64,000 nt of DNA from Aradus depressus (GCA_963662175.1 OY759215.1:44967213-45031212), one strand, 5' to 3'; positions 1-10,912 are shown, counted from the stretch's first letter. Numbers and translations: made by a program. Notes: generated by a model not told the origin, from the letters alone.

Positions 1-240
1 GGGTTCCTAGATTATCAATCACGCTTGACGCGCTGTTTTGATCAAGCGGATTGATAGTGTAGGGCCTGCTTTACTCATCCAGCCAGGACCTGGCGTTAAA
101 CGGTGGTCCCAGCATCCGCCACTCCGAATCCAACCTAAAATGGTAATACCGCTTGGAAAGCATCCACCTCCCGTAGTACCATTTGGCAAAGCGTTACGGA
201 CCCGAGATAAATCCCTACGGTTTTCTACCAACATGGTTTA
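1..240. other. GC-richer unidentified block, probably repeat-derived
   Basis: This block is clearly more GC-rich than the AT-rich DNA after it. It is open in two plus frames and one minus frame, but none of the 66-71 residue translations resembles a known domain. It looks like an untranslated end of a retroelement cut by the window edge. That reading is inference only. Confidence 0.25.
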
Positions 241-1035
241 GTGGTTGGGACTTAGCCGATAAACATGATAAGGAACATTATAGACAGATGGTTCCTTTTA
301 ATTTCAAATTCTTCTGTATCTATCAGGACATAAGAGATAAGTGGATCTTTACTTCGTTAAAGGCGCCAGAATCCTATGATTGAAATTAGTAGCAACCCTC
401 ACGTAAACAGGAAGAATGTTTCTACTGAACATTTTTATACCATCAACATATAATGTTTTTTATTTGGTTCGTCAGTTAATAAACTGGGATATTTATAAGT
501 GAGATAACTTTTCTGTTAATAGGAACATAGGATAGTTTGCACCTAATGACCCAGGATCAAACCCTCCGAGGTTTTTACGACTTTGCTTACTGAGTGTATG
601 GTCACAGGAAATTTTTACTTAGAACACTTAACTGCTTTTAGATATGCCAGAGTAAATGTCTCGTATTTTTAAGTCAAGCAGCTTCTACTGTTTCTTAGAT
701 TAACTATTTACAACAACACTATACCAATCGCATTTAAATTTGCAACAAAATGAATTTACTTTATGCAAAATATAACAATTTATTTATTTATTCTTTAAAC
801 TTGCTTGACCAGTTAGCTCATGCGAGGATCCTGGATAGAGAAGTCTTATTTCATGAAAGTGATTTGTAAATTTAAAACTTTGTATTTACGTTTTTTTAAC
901 ATTTGTAACTATAAACGTTTCATAGTTTTGAAATTATGAATAAGAACTTTAGAACTAAAAAAAAAGTTTACTTTAAAAATATAACATATTTTAGTTATAC
1001 TACACTGAAAAAAACATCCGACATAATTTAAGTTT
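241..1035. other. AT-rich stretch without recognised features
   Basis: I see no long reading frame, RNA gene or clear repeat. It is A/T-rich with short homopolymers. Confidence 0.5.
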
Positions 1036-1039
1036 TTTG

Positions 1040-1112
1040 TGCAATAGTTAGTTATTGTGACTCACGCCAGGGCTTTAACTACAGGTCGTCTACATATCGC
1101 CTTCTACCAGAT
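1040..1112 (-). mobile_element. tRNA-SINE 3' fragment
   Basis: It matches the 3' part of the window's main SINE family in reverse orientation: the GTGACTCA..CCAGGGC tail, then TTTAACTACAGGTCG and ATATCGCC..CTACCAG. The tRNA-like head is missing. Confidence 0.5.
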
Positions 1113-1320
1113 CTTAGTTGTTAACAGTGTAGTAGGTATTTCTTTATGTAGTACCTACCTACACAGGAAGCATTGCAGGCTAACTCTATGCAAAACTCAG
1201 GATGCTACCTGTCCGTAGTCTTTACAATTATGAAGTTCGATCGTCCAAAACATTCAGCCATAGAAAAACAAAAACTTTTGGCTGGAAGGAGAAATCTTTT
1301 TTTCTTTTTTCTGTAGTATC

Positions 1321-1632
1321 TTACGACGTAGGGTTGCCTCGCATCCACTCCCCCCACTCCGATCTCTCTCCCAACCATCTCAGTTCGTCCAACGTCTGTC
1401 CTCTTCGCCTTCCCAGGCTCTCTATGTACCCATCGTACATAGTTCGGGGTTTGCCTCCGGGTCTTCTTCCATCAGGCCTTGCTTTTCTCATCCTTTTCAT
1501 CTTTCTCCGAAGGTACTTAATTTCAACAGCCGTAATCTTGCTGGCATGTTGTATAGTCCATTCCTCGGCGGCGTACAGAATGATGAGGAGTGTAGGGGAA
1601 TTCAAAATTTTAAAATAGCAAATATTATTCAC
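1321..1632 (-). pseudogene. Non-LTR retrotransposon ORF2 C-terminal remnant
   Basis: The minus frame gives 103 residues resembling the tail of an endonuclease-reverse transcriptase. It has YAAEEWTIQHASKI and VEIKYLRRKMKRMRK, then a GGKPR motif followed by a YDGYIESL segment, and it ends in TLDELRWLGER. In family members the YLRR block and the GRP/KPR block are normally further apart, so an internal deletion is likely. No reverse transcriptase core precedes it. It is a dead 5'-truncated fragment. The assignment rests on motif recognition, and the clade is not resolved. Confidence 0.55.
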
Positions 1633-1639
1633 ATTTGAT

Positions 1640-2060
1640 AAAGAGAGAGAGAATGCGAATATGTTGAAACAAGCGAGAACGTAGGCGGTGTATAATCGAG
1701 GCAGAGCGGGGGAGTGACACGAGGTTATTGGGCTGAAGTGTTACCGGCGTCAGGTTATAAATCAAACAACGATGACCCCTCTGAACCCTAGCCCTAAACA
1801 CTCTATAATTTGGTTCTGAGGGTCATTTGTTTTCAGACTGATAAATTTCCTGGGAATCAATTTTTTACCCAAAAAAAAAATAATAAAAAGAAGAAAACAA
1901 GGAGTTAAGTGCAAAATATGATAGTTAGGAACTTGGACAATCAAAAATGCGACCAGCTAAATGTTTTTTAAAAAACGATTGATTAACGACTTCTTCTATA
2001 CGTTTCTTTTATTTTAATATCGTTTATATATTCTCGAATTTAATAATCAATTTATTTTTA
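1640..2060. other. AT-rich stretch without recognised features
   Basis: It contains a short A-run near 1868-1880 and no supportable gene. Confidence 0.45.
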
Positions 2061-2063
2061 CTT

Positions 2064-2300
2064 CCTCAGCTATACGAAGTATAGGGGAAGTTATTTAATC
2101 AGAAATTCGATGCGGAGTCTTCCGGGCTCCAGCTACCAAAAGTATCCACAACTCTAAGGACGTTACCTATTAATTTTCAGTCAAATCGACCAAACGGAAG
2201 GGGGATATTAGATGAGAGGCTTAACTCAAAAACTGTTATAACTATGGACCCAAAAGTTCATATGTGAACTCAAAAAAAGATTGGCTTATTCGGGCTACAG
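2064..2300 (+). mobile_element. HINE-like repeat, 5' part
   Basis: It begins with the family 5' terminus (ACTTCCTCAGC followed by the palindrome CTATACGAAGTATAG and GGGGAAG). It continues with TATTAATTTTCAGTCAAATCG and a GGCTTAACTCAAAAAC block. The 3' hairpin end is absent, so the copy is truncated. Confidence 0.7.
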
Positions 2301-2588
2301 CTCTCAGCTCATTCATTAACGTTACTTACGGACTATTCATACATCAGTAGTAAAAAATGAATATGCACACATACATATAAGATGGAAATCAACTCACTCA
2401 TTTCTGGATTTAATTTCCCAAAGAATTATGTAGCAAAAGAAAAGGATGAATGGAGGCGGTGGGAGGGGGAGGGAAGATCAAATTTAATTCGTCAACCCAC
2501 ATCGCTTGTTGATATGTATGTTGGCCGCGTCGGATGGCCTTTTGGTCTTTAGTAAAAGTGAAACCGATAAATTATTAATAAGGAGTGC

Positions 2589-4468
2589 ATGTCATAAATA
2601 TCCGTTGGAGACATGGATGGAGGAGGTGGGGCATCCTTGATCTTTTAGCTGTCGATGGGAGGAGACTCAAGGAAACACTAGACCAGCTCCAAGTGGGGGT
2701 ACTTGCAAAGCTCTGCCAGGGTACTGAGTCCTTCCTCTGGCAGGGTACTGAGTCCTTCCTCTGCCAGGGTACTGATTCCTTGTCATAAATATCCGTTGGA
2801 GACATGGATGGAGGAGGTGGGGCATCCTTGATCTTTTAGCTGTCGATGGGAGGAGACTCAAGGAAACACTAGACCAGCTCCAAGTGGGGATACTTGCAAA
2901 GCTCTGCCAGGGTACTGAGTTCTTCCTCTGGCAGGGTACTGAGTCCTTCCTCTGGTAGGGTACTGATTCCTTGTCATAAATATCCGTTGGAGACATGGAT
3001 GGAGGAGGTGGGGCATCCTTGATCTTTTAGCTGTCGATGGGAGGAGACTCAAGGAAACACTAGACCAGCTCCAAGTGGGGATACTTGCAAAGCTCTGCCA
3101 GGGTACTGAGTTCTTCCTCTGGCAGGGTACTGAGTCCTTCCTCTGCCAGGGTACTGATTCCTTGTCATAAATATCCGTTGGAGACATGGATGGAGGAGGT
3201 GGGGCATCCTTGATCTTTTAGCTGTCGATGGGAGGAGACTCAAGGAAACACTAGACTAGCTCCAAGTGGGGGTACTTGCAAAGCTCTGCCAGGGTACTGA
3301 GTTCTTCCTCTGGCAGGGTACTGAGTCCTTCCTCTGCCAGGGTACTGATTCCTTGTCATAAATATCCGTTGGAGACATGGATGGAGGAGGTGGGGCATCC
3401 TTGATCTTTTAGCTGTCGATGGGAGGAGACTCAAGGAAACACTAGACCAGCTCCAAGTGGGGGTACTTGCAAAGCTCTGCCAGGGTACTGAGTCCTTCCT
3501 CTGGCAGGGTACTGAGTCCTTCCTCTGCCAGGGTACTGATTCCTTGTCATAAATATCCGTTGGAGACATGGATGGAGGAGGTGGGGCATCCTTGATCTTT
3601 TAGCTGTCGATGGGAGGAGACTCAAGGAAACACTAGACCAGCTCCAAGTGGGGGTACTTGCAAAGCTCTGCCAGGGTACTGAGTCCTTCCTCTGGTAGGG
3701 TACTGAGTCCTTCCTCTGCCAGGGTACTGATTCCTTGTCATAAATATCCGTTGGAGACATGGATGGAGGAGGTGGGGCATCCTTGATCTTTTAGCTGCCG
3801 ATGGGAGGAGACTCAAGGGAACACTAGACCAGCTCCAAGTGGGGGTACTTGCAAAGCTCTGTCAGGGTACTGAATCCTTCCTCTGGCAGGGTACTGAGTC
3901 CTTCCTCTGGTAGGGTACTGAGTCCTTCCTCTGGTAGGGTACTGAGTCCTTGTCATAAATATCCGTTGGAGACATGGATGGAGGAGGTGGGGCATCCTTG
4001 ATCTTTTAGCTGTCGATGGGAGGAGACTCAAGGAAACACTAGACCAGCTCCAAGTGGGGGTACTTGCAAAGCTCTGCCAGGGTACTGAGTCCTTCCTCTG
4101 GTAGGGTACTGAGTCCTTCCTCTGGTAGGGTACTGAGTCCTTGTCATAAATATCCGTTGGAGACATGGATGGAGGAGGTGGGGCATCCTTGATCTTTTAG
4201 CTGTCAATGGGAGGAGACTCAAGGAAACACTAGACCAGCTCCAAGTGGGGGTACTTGCAAAGCTCTGCCAGGGTACTGAGTCCTTCCTCTGGTAGGGTAC
4301 TGAGTCCTTCCTCTGCCAGGGTACTGATTCCTTGTCATAAATATCCGTTGGAGACATGGATGGAGGAGGTGGGGCATCCTTGATCTTTTAGCTGCCGATG
4401 GGAGGAGACTCAAGGGAACACTAGACCAGCTCCAAGTGGGGGTACTTGCAAAGCTCTGCCAGGGTACT
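2589..4468. repeat. 191-bp satellite array, ten units with 24-bp sub-repeats
   Basis: Ten tandem units start with TGTCATAAATATCCGTTGG at about 2590, 2782, 2973, 3164, 3355, 3546, 3737, 3952, 4143 and 4334. The period is 191 bp except the unit at 3737, which is 24 bp longer. Each unit ends in about three copies of a 24-bp sub-repeat containing CAGGGTACTGAGTCCTTCC; the longer unit has four. The last unit stops in its first sub-repeat. Minus frames of 64-117 residues overlap the array, but 191 is not a multiple of three, so the frame changes in each unit. I treat them as by-products, not genes. Units are nearly identical, so the array is young or homogenised. Confidence 0.93.
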
Positions 4469-4469
4469 T

Positions 4470-4810
4470 ACTATATTTTATTTAAATTCAGGATATCCTT
4501 AGATAACCCAAAGTGAACTACTTTGTTTATCCGTACACATTGATCTGCAAAGTTATACACCATATTTACCAAGGAAAAATAGTAGAGATCGTTCATATCT
4601 TAAAACTTCAACGACTCACTAAATAGTTGAAGTGCCGTTAACATTGGAAAAAAAAATTTAAAAAATAGGTGTATTATCCTGTTTCAGAAATGTTTCCGGG
4701 GGGGAGAAAATTCTGACTACACCGGAAAATAATTTCCCTATTGTTCCCCTTTTGTCAATAAATAAAGGGGAAAGAAATAGCCTCATTTATCCAGAATAAG
4801 GCAAAAAAAA
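4470..4810. other. AT-rich stretch without recognised features
   Basis: Nothing recognisable apart from short A-runs and a G-run at about 4699-4705. Confidence 0.45.
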
Positions 4811-4811
4811 A

Positions 4812-5310
4812 ATGTAATTGGTGAATCACCGGTTATGTACATCCCCAGAACAAGTTAATCATCGAAGTTGTCTTCTCCCTCGAAAACCTCAGATTTCTGA
4901 ATCTCATTCATCGGCAGTAATTTTGTTTTTTTATTTGAGGCACCCTCCTTAGATTCACCCCGTTTCCTCCGTCCGATCTTACTGAACGTAAATACGTATT
5001 TTCTTTATGGGGTTTTGAATTTATATTCTGATCTGCGTTCCGTTGCATTCATTACACCGGCATTTATTAGGGTTTTTGTGTAACCCCTCTCCCCCTTAAT
5101 CTCCTCTGATTTGACTGTACATCAATAAATGTCGTCTTTAAGAGGTTGTGGATACATAAAAATTCGTGATGAAACAATTTTATCGGGAGTTATCGTGTCA
5201 CAGACTTTATTGGAATTAAGGCTTCGGAAAAAATTAAATTCTGGGAAAACTCAACATCGATTTTCTGATCAACATCGATTACATAACTATATTCATACGT
5301 TGGGGAGGTA
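4812..5310 (-). mobile_element. HINE-like repeat, degenerate copy
   Basis: Read in reverse it follows the family order. It starts with the 3' hairpin region (GGTGAATCACCGG, CCCCAGAACAAGTTAATC), then the CATTACACCGGCATTTATTAGG block, then the ATCGGGAGTTATCGTGT block and the CAACATCGATTTTCTGATC segment. Several internal parts are missing or diverged. Confidence 0.65.
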
Positions 5311-5368
5311 AAATGTCAATATTTAGAATACACAACTTTTATTTTGTAATTTTAATTGAATTTAAGGT

Positions 5369-5630
5369 TAGAGACAGAGCTCAGTGGTATGCGTGCTTGC
5401 TTATTGAGCTCAAAGTCACTGGTTCGAAACCCGGCTAAGGCCATTAGTTTATTTTATATGGGAGGTACCTAATAAAAAAAACTAATAATGTTAGGTGAAT
5501 AAACAATTTAGGGTAGAGAAAATTTAGGATTCTGATAGTAGAGTCGGGCTCATGTCCACCAGAGTGACGAAAGAGCGCTTTGGTAGTAGGCGATATGACC
5601 TCGTAGTTAAAGCCCGGGCGTGAGTCATTA
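5369..5630 (+). mobile_element. tRNA-SINE, near full length
   Basis: The tRNA-like head carries an A-box-like GAGCTCAGTGG and a perfect B box GGTTCGAAACC. The body contains TTTAGGATTC, the GAGTCGGGCTCATGTCCACC motif and a GAGCGCT hairpin. It ends in AGCCCGGGCGTGAGTCATT. No poly-A tail is present. The head is tRNA-derived and is not a functional tRNA gene. Confidence 0.8.
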
Positions 5631-5639
5631 GCGACACTG

Positions 5640-6352
5640 TCAAATAGCTGGGTGAAGAAAAGTCCAATAATGCTATTCTGTAATCTTCCATAAGTTAATA
5701 TTCAGTTTTAGTCAATTAAAGTGCGTGTTGCGGACGAGACTGCTGGAGAGAGATCACTCGCACACCCAAGCGACGGTCAGTCATTTCTTAATTGCAGTTT
5801 ATGTCTACAAGGATTGCGTTGAGATAGCCCCGGACAGGGAGAGTTGGTTTATATCTGATAAGGAATGTCTATAATTCACAAGGAAGACGGTACAAGTTGG
5901 CTAACGAAGTGATAACCTGGGATCCGCCCCAGTACCAATAAATAACACTCACTGGCTCGGGTCTCTCTTCCACTACAAGCTTCAAATTCGTCCTTTCATT
6001 AAGACAGGAAAAGAGGAGATTCTCAAAGCTTTTGGATAAGGTAGAAGTGATCAGAGGCGGAAGACTGCATCAATTTGAAGCATGCACCCTTGAGACTGAT
6101 TAAAGTTATCATGCAACATCAATTTTGACCAATCTGCTGAAGACAAATATGTCAGGGTCACTGAAAACTGCAGGAAAGAAGTTCTTTAAAAAAATATTTT
6201 TACCCGATTTTTGGTAACGATCGACGATTTCTCTTAATTTTACAGTTAGTAGAATAAAGTCACAATTCCGAGGATCGGGAACAGGGAAAATAAGTCCCAA
6301 TGTGATGGTAAAACTTGGCCTCTGTATTGATGTCTGTCCATCTGTGTTCAAG
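5640..6352. other. No recognised gene or repeat
   Basis: There is mixed-composition sequence including CGCACACCCAAGCGACGG, and an 80-codon minus frame at 6109-6351 without domain similarity. Confidence 0.4.
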
Positions 6353-6523
6353 AAAGAATGAATGTATTGACAGGAAATTTTGTATGTATATCCTTCCCCC
6401 CCACTAAGGACGACACATATTGATATTCCGCCGGCCGAAGGGAAGGTGGGATCAGAGAGAAGAGTAACACAAAACTCTATAGATGATGTAATGAATATAT
6501 CGACATGACATTATTATATATAA
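6353..6523 (+). mobile_element. HINE-like repeat fragment interrupted by a SINE
   Basis: It contains the AATGAATGTATTGACAGG module, GGACGACACATATTGAT, GGCCGAAGGGAAGG and a second AATGAATATATCGACATGAC module. A tRNA-SINE follows directly at 6524. Confidence 0.65.
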
Positions 6524-6820
6524 GGGCGCCGGTAGCTCAGTGGTATGCGTGCTTGTCTTCTGAGCTCAAGAACGTGGGTTCGAAACCCGGCCGAGGCCCT
6601 TAGGTTATTTTATGTGGGAGGTAAAATAAACTTAACCACGCTGTCCTTCGGATGGGACGTTAAGCGATGGTCCCGAGCCTGTACGATGTCAGGTACTCGT
6701 GAATACCTGCCCTAGGTGAATAAAAATTTAGGACAGGCAAAATTTAGGACTCTCTCAGTAGAATCATAGAATCAATATGACCTCGTAGTTAAAGCCCATG
6801 GGCATGAGTCATAAAACCTA
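6524..6820 (+). mobile_element. tRNA-SINE, complete copy
   Basis: This is one of the best preserved copies. It starts GGGCGCCGG, has a perfect A box TAGCTCAGTGG and B box GGTTCGAAACC, then GGCCGAGGCCC. The body holds a CCTTCGGATGGGACGTTAAG segment, GTACGATGTCAGGTACTCG and a GGGCATGAGTCATAAAACC end. Polymerase III type II promoter elements would drive it if active. Confidence 0.85.
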
Positions 6821-6928
6821 AAATCTAACCTATATAAATTCAAATCCCCATAAAGACGACAACTATTTATTATGAAGATGGCTGATGTAGTGAGAAGGGA
6901 TTATTTCACAGGTTGTCAAATAAGATGT

Positions 6929-7343
6929 AGTCTGACCTCTCACAGTTTTTTTATTTGTATTAGCTAGCCGGCTTTCGAGGTTGCCCTCATCATCAGGCAG
7001 TCTGATAAAATAAAATAAATTTTTTTGAAATTTGTATGAAAATTAAAATATTTTAGTAAATAAAATACATTTTTTTTTTATAATACAAATAAATAAATAA
7101 AACCATCTAAAAACATTTTAAAATATCATAGATGGGGACAGATAATAACTTATCTGTCAGGAATAATTTCCTGTCCCCCATCTGAGTCACAACCTTGGGT
7201 TGATTTTCATTCATGGGTTGATTTAATTAATTTTTATTCAAATTTCAAAAAAATGCATTTTATTTTATCAGTCTGCCTGATGATGAGGTCAACCTGAAAA
7301 GCCGGCTAGCTAATACTAATAAAAATCTGTGAGAGGTCAGACT
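6929..7343. repeat. Fold-back element with long inverted arms and inner hairpin
   Basis: Arms of about 110 bp at 6929-7040 and 7235-7343 are inverted copies. Both contain AGTCTGACCTCTCACAG, TTAGCTAGCCGGCTTT and CTCATCATCAGGCAG. Between them a second palindrome pairs GATGGGGACAG (7131-7141) with CTGTCCCCCATC (7171-7182). The DNA or RNA could fold into one long hairpin. A related arm occurs at about 46690-46790. This fits a fold-back or MITE-type element; no coding capacity is seen. Confidence 0.85.
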
Positions 7344-7423
7344 ATGTTTCTATTTTACTATCTGTAAAATTAATAGAAATTGTCGAATCTCAAAAAGCGC
7401 TACAAATCATACCAATGAAATTG

Positions 7424-7737
7424 TAGATTTTGTCTTTTATAACTAAAATTCAATTTGGAGTTCACGATTATTTCGTTGTGTAATTTTGCTCCTGTTGAAC
7501 TGCACGATCGAACTAACGGCCCAAGTTTGACCAATCAAAATCCCATTTATCTCAAGGCATCCTAATTAACGGCTTCACAATTAATTGAAGAGAGCCTCGA
7601 CATTTAGATATGGCATCATCCAACTTTTCGACCATTATTTCCAATTTAGTGTATCATCATTGACACACATCTAATAAATATTAATAGGATTTACGGTATT
7701 GAGCAAGGAGCATTCTTGTGTCCTACTTTTGCACACA
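7424..7737 (-). repeat. Dispersed repeat, inverted partner of 10562-10912
   Basis: It matches the reverse complement of 10562-10912 over about 300 bp, including ACGATCGAACTAACGG, CCTCGACATTTAGA and ATTTCCAATTTAGTGTATC. No protein is conserved between the two copies, so this is a non-coding repeat. Confidence 0.8.
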
Positions 7738-8345
7738 CTTTTTACTTTCCCAGCTATATGAAGTATAGGGGAAGTTATATAATCGGCTAGAAATTAAATT
7801 TTGAGTTTCCAACGGAATTTCGTGTTTTCCGACTCCCTGGTTTCGAAAATGAGAAAATGTTTTTCTAATACGATAACTTCCGATATAATGAATGTATCGG
7901 GACAAAATTTTATATGTGCATCTAGACTCCCAAAACAACGATTTCCAGCCATATAGAATGGAGAATTGGGGGGGGGGGGGGGGGGGGGGAAGGGGAGGTT
8001 TAACACAAAAACTCTGATAACGGCCGTTGTAATGAGTCCAATCACACGAAATTTTATATTTGAATTCAAAACCCCATAAGGACAGAACTTATAAATTTTC
8101 CACGAAATCGGCACGTAGGGATGTGGGGATTAGACGACGAGGCTTGAGAAAAAAACGCTAATCACTGCCGATATAATGAATATATCGACACAACATTTAG
8201 TATGAGGATTCAGAAGCCACAAATATTGAGTTTTAGTCCGAACGATCGATTGGCTTCGGAGAAGGAGCGAAAATGTAATTGATTAATTTGCTCTGCTGGG
8301 GAAGTACGTAGCTGGTGATTTACCGATTATTTTTTCATTGATTTT
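7738..8345 (+). mobile_element. HINE-like repeat, full-length copy
   Basis: It starts TACTTTCCCAGC, followed by a CTATATGAAGTATAG palindrome and GGGGAAG. It carries three internal modules of about 140 bp, each with an AATGAATGTATCG or GAAATTTTATAT-type core (about 7890, 8030 and 8170), and a poly-G tract at about 7969-7989. The 3' end has the inverted subterminal GCTGGGGAAGTA at about 8299 and then the hairpin GGTGATTTACC. This copy shows the family architecture best. Confidence 0.85.
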
Positions 8346-8559
8346 AGGAATTATAGTTCCGATATGTCGTCTGTGAAAGAGAATCTTCCGAAAAAATGAT
8401 AAAAAATGATTATATTAATTTTAATTAAATTAAAAACTGTATATTGTGTTTATTAATATTATTATTTTCGTATTAATATTTTCAATTGTATTTATTTTAT
8501 TGTAATTATAATAATTGTAATTATTTTTTCATTTCAATTTTTTTTTAAATATTGTTATG
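8346..8559. other. AT-rich spacer
   Basis: Long A/T tracts resembling the (AAT)n-associated dispersed repeat; no gene. Confidence 0.4.
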
Positions 8560-8856
8560 TTAGGTTATATGACTCATGCCCGGGCTCTAACTACGAGGTC
8601 ATATAGCCTACTACCAGAGCGCTCTTTCGTCACTCTGGTGGACATGAGCCCAACTCTACTCTGGGAGTCCTAAATTTTTGCCTATCCTAAATTTTTATTC
8701 ACCTAGGGCAGGGGTCCTTAACGAGTGCCTGACACCGTACGGGCTCGGGACCATCGCTTAACGTCCCAACCGAAGGGCGGAGTGCTTCGGTCGGGTTTCG
8801 AACCCACGTTCTTGAGCTCAGAAGGCAAGCACGCATACCATTGAGCTACCAGTGTC
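8560..8856 (-). mobile_element. tRNA-SINE, near complete
   Basis: Reverse-oriented copy running from the GACTCATGCCCGGGC tail to the B box (GGTTTCGAACCC on plus) and the A box (TTGAGCTACC). The GAGCGCTCTTTCGTC hairpin region is intact. Confidence 0.85.
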
Positions 8857-9295
8857 AGCATCTAATTTATTAGCTATCTTAATGTAAACTTTTTAAAACG
8901 TATCTTATTACCATGTTATGATTTAACGGAAATAAATATTATGACTGGATTCAGTGAAGAGTTTCCAGTTTTATGATCAGTACAATATGAATGAAGTATA
9001 TTTCGAGAAAAAAAAGTGTGATTAAAAACTAGAGAGAAAAACGAAACCAAATCAAAAAGAGTGTTGTGTAAGTGTTGTCCTGGATTGTGTGAGAAACACG
9101 CAGACAAAGGTGCCATGTGTGTGGAATGATGTGAACATTTCTCACTCTGTTTGTGATGGCACCATCTTCACAAATTTCCTGGCTCCTCCCTTTCATAATA
9201 CTCTCACGCTCGTTTAATTTTACCCAATCTCCTCAATAGTTGGACAAAAAGTGGGTCATCGTTTAAGTTAACTATCTTAGGAATATTATAATACT

Positions 9296-9415
9296 AGCAG
9301 GTTAGTCAGTTTCACCAGGAGTAACTTTAAGCAGGTTATTAACATTAAACTGGTTAGTAACTTTAAACTGGTTATTAACATTGAGCAGGTAGTAACTTTA
9401 AGCAGGTTAGTAACG
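9296..9415. repeat. Short minisatellite, about 18-20 bp unit
   Basis: Tandem variants of GGTTAGTAACTTTAAGCA, about six imperfect copies, alternating AGTAAC and ATTAAC forms. Confidence 0.75.
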
Positions 9416-9570
9416 TAACTTTGTTTAATTTTAAGAATAAGTTGACATTATCAATGATTTTGAGGCCGCTGGTTTGTGATGAACCTACTCCCTCCATCCT
9501 CCATCAGTATAATTGGGAATGGCTGATGCCTCATGGCTTACGTAAGACCTTTAAAACGATTTTCTATTCA
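9395..9570 (+). repeat. Dispersed repeat shared with 50850-51020
   Basis: Both loci share CAGGTTAGTAAC or CGGGTTAGTAAC, TCAATGATTTTGAGGCCG, GTTTGTGA and ACCTTTAAAACGAT-like segments in the same order. Confidence 0.65.
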
Positions 9571-9787
9571 AAACAATAACAATATGATTAATTCACAACT
9601 CGAAACCCAAATTGATAAGTCGAATATACATTTGATCAATATTGGAGATTTGATATGCTACATTTTTGATTTTATACATTAACCACAAAATGAGCTTTTG
9701 AATCTGAAGTGTCATATGATTCACGTTTGATCGGGGTTTTAAGGATACTATTTGTGAAATTTCATGAAAATCCGATCAACTGTTAAA

Positions 9788-9890
9788 GAGTAGACTCCGG
9801 TTCATTTCCACCAGAGCGACAAATGAGCGCTCTGGTAGTAGGCGATATAACCTTGTAGCTAGAGCCCGGGCAAGAGTCACAAAAACTAAC
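9788..9890 (+). mobile_element. tRNA-SINE 3' fragment
   Basis: It holds the CATTTCCACCAGAGCGAC, GAGCGCTCTGGTAGTAGGCG and AGCCCGGGCAAGAGTCAC part only, with no tRNA head. Confidence 0.75.
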
Positions 9891-10033
9891 TTATTTCGGT
9901 TAAGGTTTAAATTTAGCGTATACTTAATAAAACATTTCAAAATGGCGCTTAAAAGGCAAAAATATATAGGAATAATGGCTATACGGAAAATATGCTGTTG
10001 GATTTTAAGGGTAGTTCGTTATAATAACGTTCG

Positions 10034-10360
10034 TCATAAAACTCATTCCCGGGCATTAACTGCAAGGTCATATCGCCTACTACCAGACCGCTCTTTCGTC
10101 ACTCAGAGGACATGAGCCCGGCTCTACTATGGGAGTCCTAAATGTTGCCTAATTTTTATTCACCTAGAATAGGGGTCTTTAAGAAGTACCTGACTTCGTA
10201 CAGGTTCGGGACTGTCGCTTAACGTCCCATCCGGAAGACGGTCTACTTAAGTTTATTTTACCTCTCAGATAAAATAAACTAAGGACCTCGGCTGGGTTTC
10301 AAACCCGCGACCTTGAGCTCAGTCAGCAAGTACGCGTAGCATTGAGCTACCGGCGGCCTC
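10034..10360 (-). mobile_element. tRNA-SINE, complete copy
   Basis: Reverse copy with tail, body including AACGTCCCATCCGGAAGACG, B box (GGTTTCAAACCC) and A box (TTGAGCTACCGGCGGCC). Substitutions are scattered through the B box. Confidence 0.85.
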
Positions 10361-10561
10361 AAGTGCTATACCCACTCCTTCATAACAATGGCGCTGTCAA
10401 ATGTTGGACCGCCTAAACTCCACTAATCTTTCTTTTGAAGGCTATCATCATTTTTTGATTTTGTATTTTTCTAAACGATAGACCAAAGTTTATCATGGCT
10501 CGCTTTTAAAGCAAGAATATAGGGGCTTTTAATGTCATTTCTTGCCGTAATGTGAAAAAAA

Positions 10562-10912
10562 AAAGTTTGTGCAAGAGTAGAACACAAGAATGCTTCTTGC
10601 TCAATACCACAAAACCTATTAATATTTATTAGGTGTGTGTCATTGATGATACACTAAATTGGAAATAATAGTCGAAAAGCTGGATGACGCCATGTCTAAA
10701 TGTCGAGGTTCCCTTCCATTAATTGTGGAGCCGTTAATTAGGATTACATGTAGATGCCTTGGTATAAATAGTAATTTGATTGGTCGAACTTGGCCCGTTA
10801 GTTCGATCGTATACATCGAACTATCAACGCATAGACGCCATTTTCTTTGCATATTAATAACATAATGGAATTCAATTGCATTTAAATTTAAATATAGAAG
10901 ACAAAAGATGCA
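10562..10912 (+). repeat. Dispersed repeat, inverted partner of 7424-7737
   Basis: See the partner. It includes GGTATAAATAGTAATTTGAT, a TATA-like sequence, upstream of AGTTCGATCGTATACATCG. That may be a promoter relic of a parent element, which is inference. Overlapping minus and plus frames of about 70 codons are not conserved in the partner. Confidence 0.8.

Noticed and set aside
2575..4413. Series of overlapping minus frames of 64-117 residues with repeats like QRKDSVPW
   Set aside because: They arise from the 191-bp satellite. The unit length is not a multiple of three, so each frame is broken in the next unit; no gene is supported.
6524..6601. tRNA gene candidate
   Set aside because: A and B boxes are perfect, but the acceptor stem does not pair properly and the sequence continues into the SINE body, so it is a SINE head.
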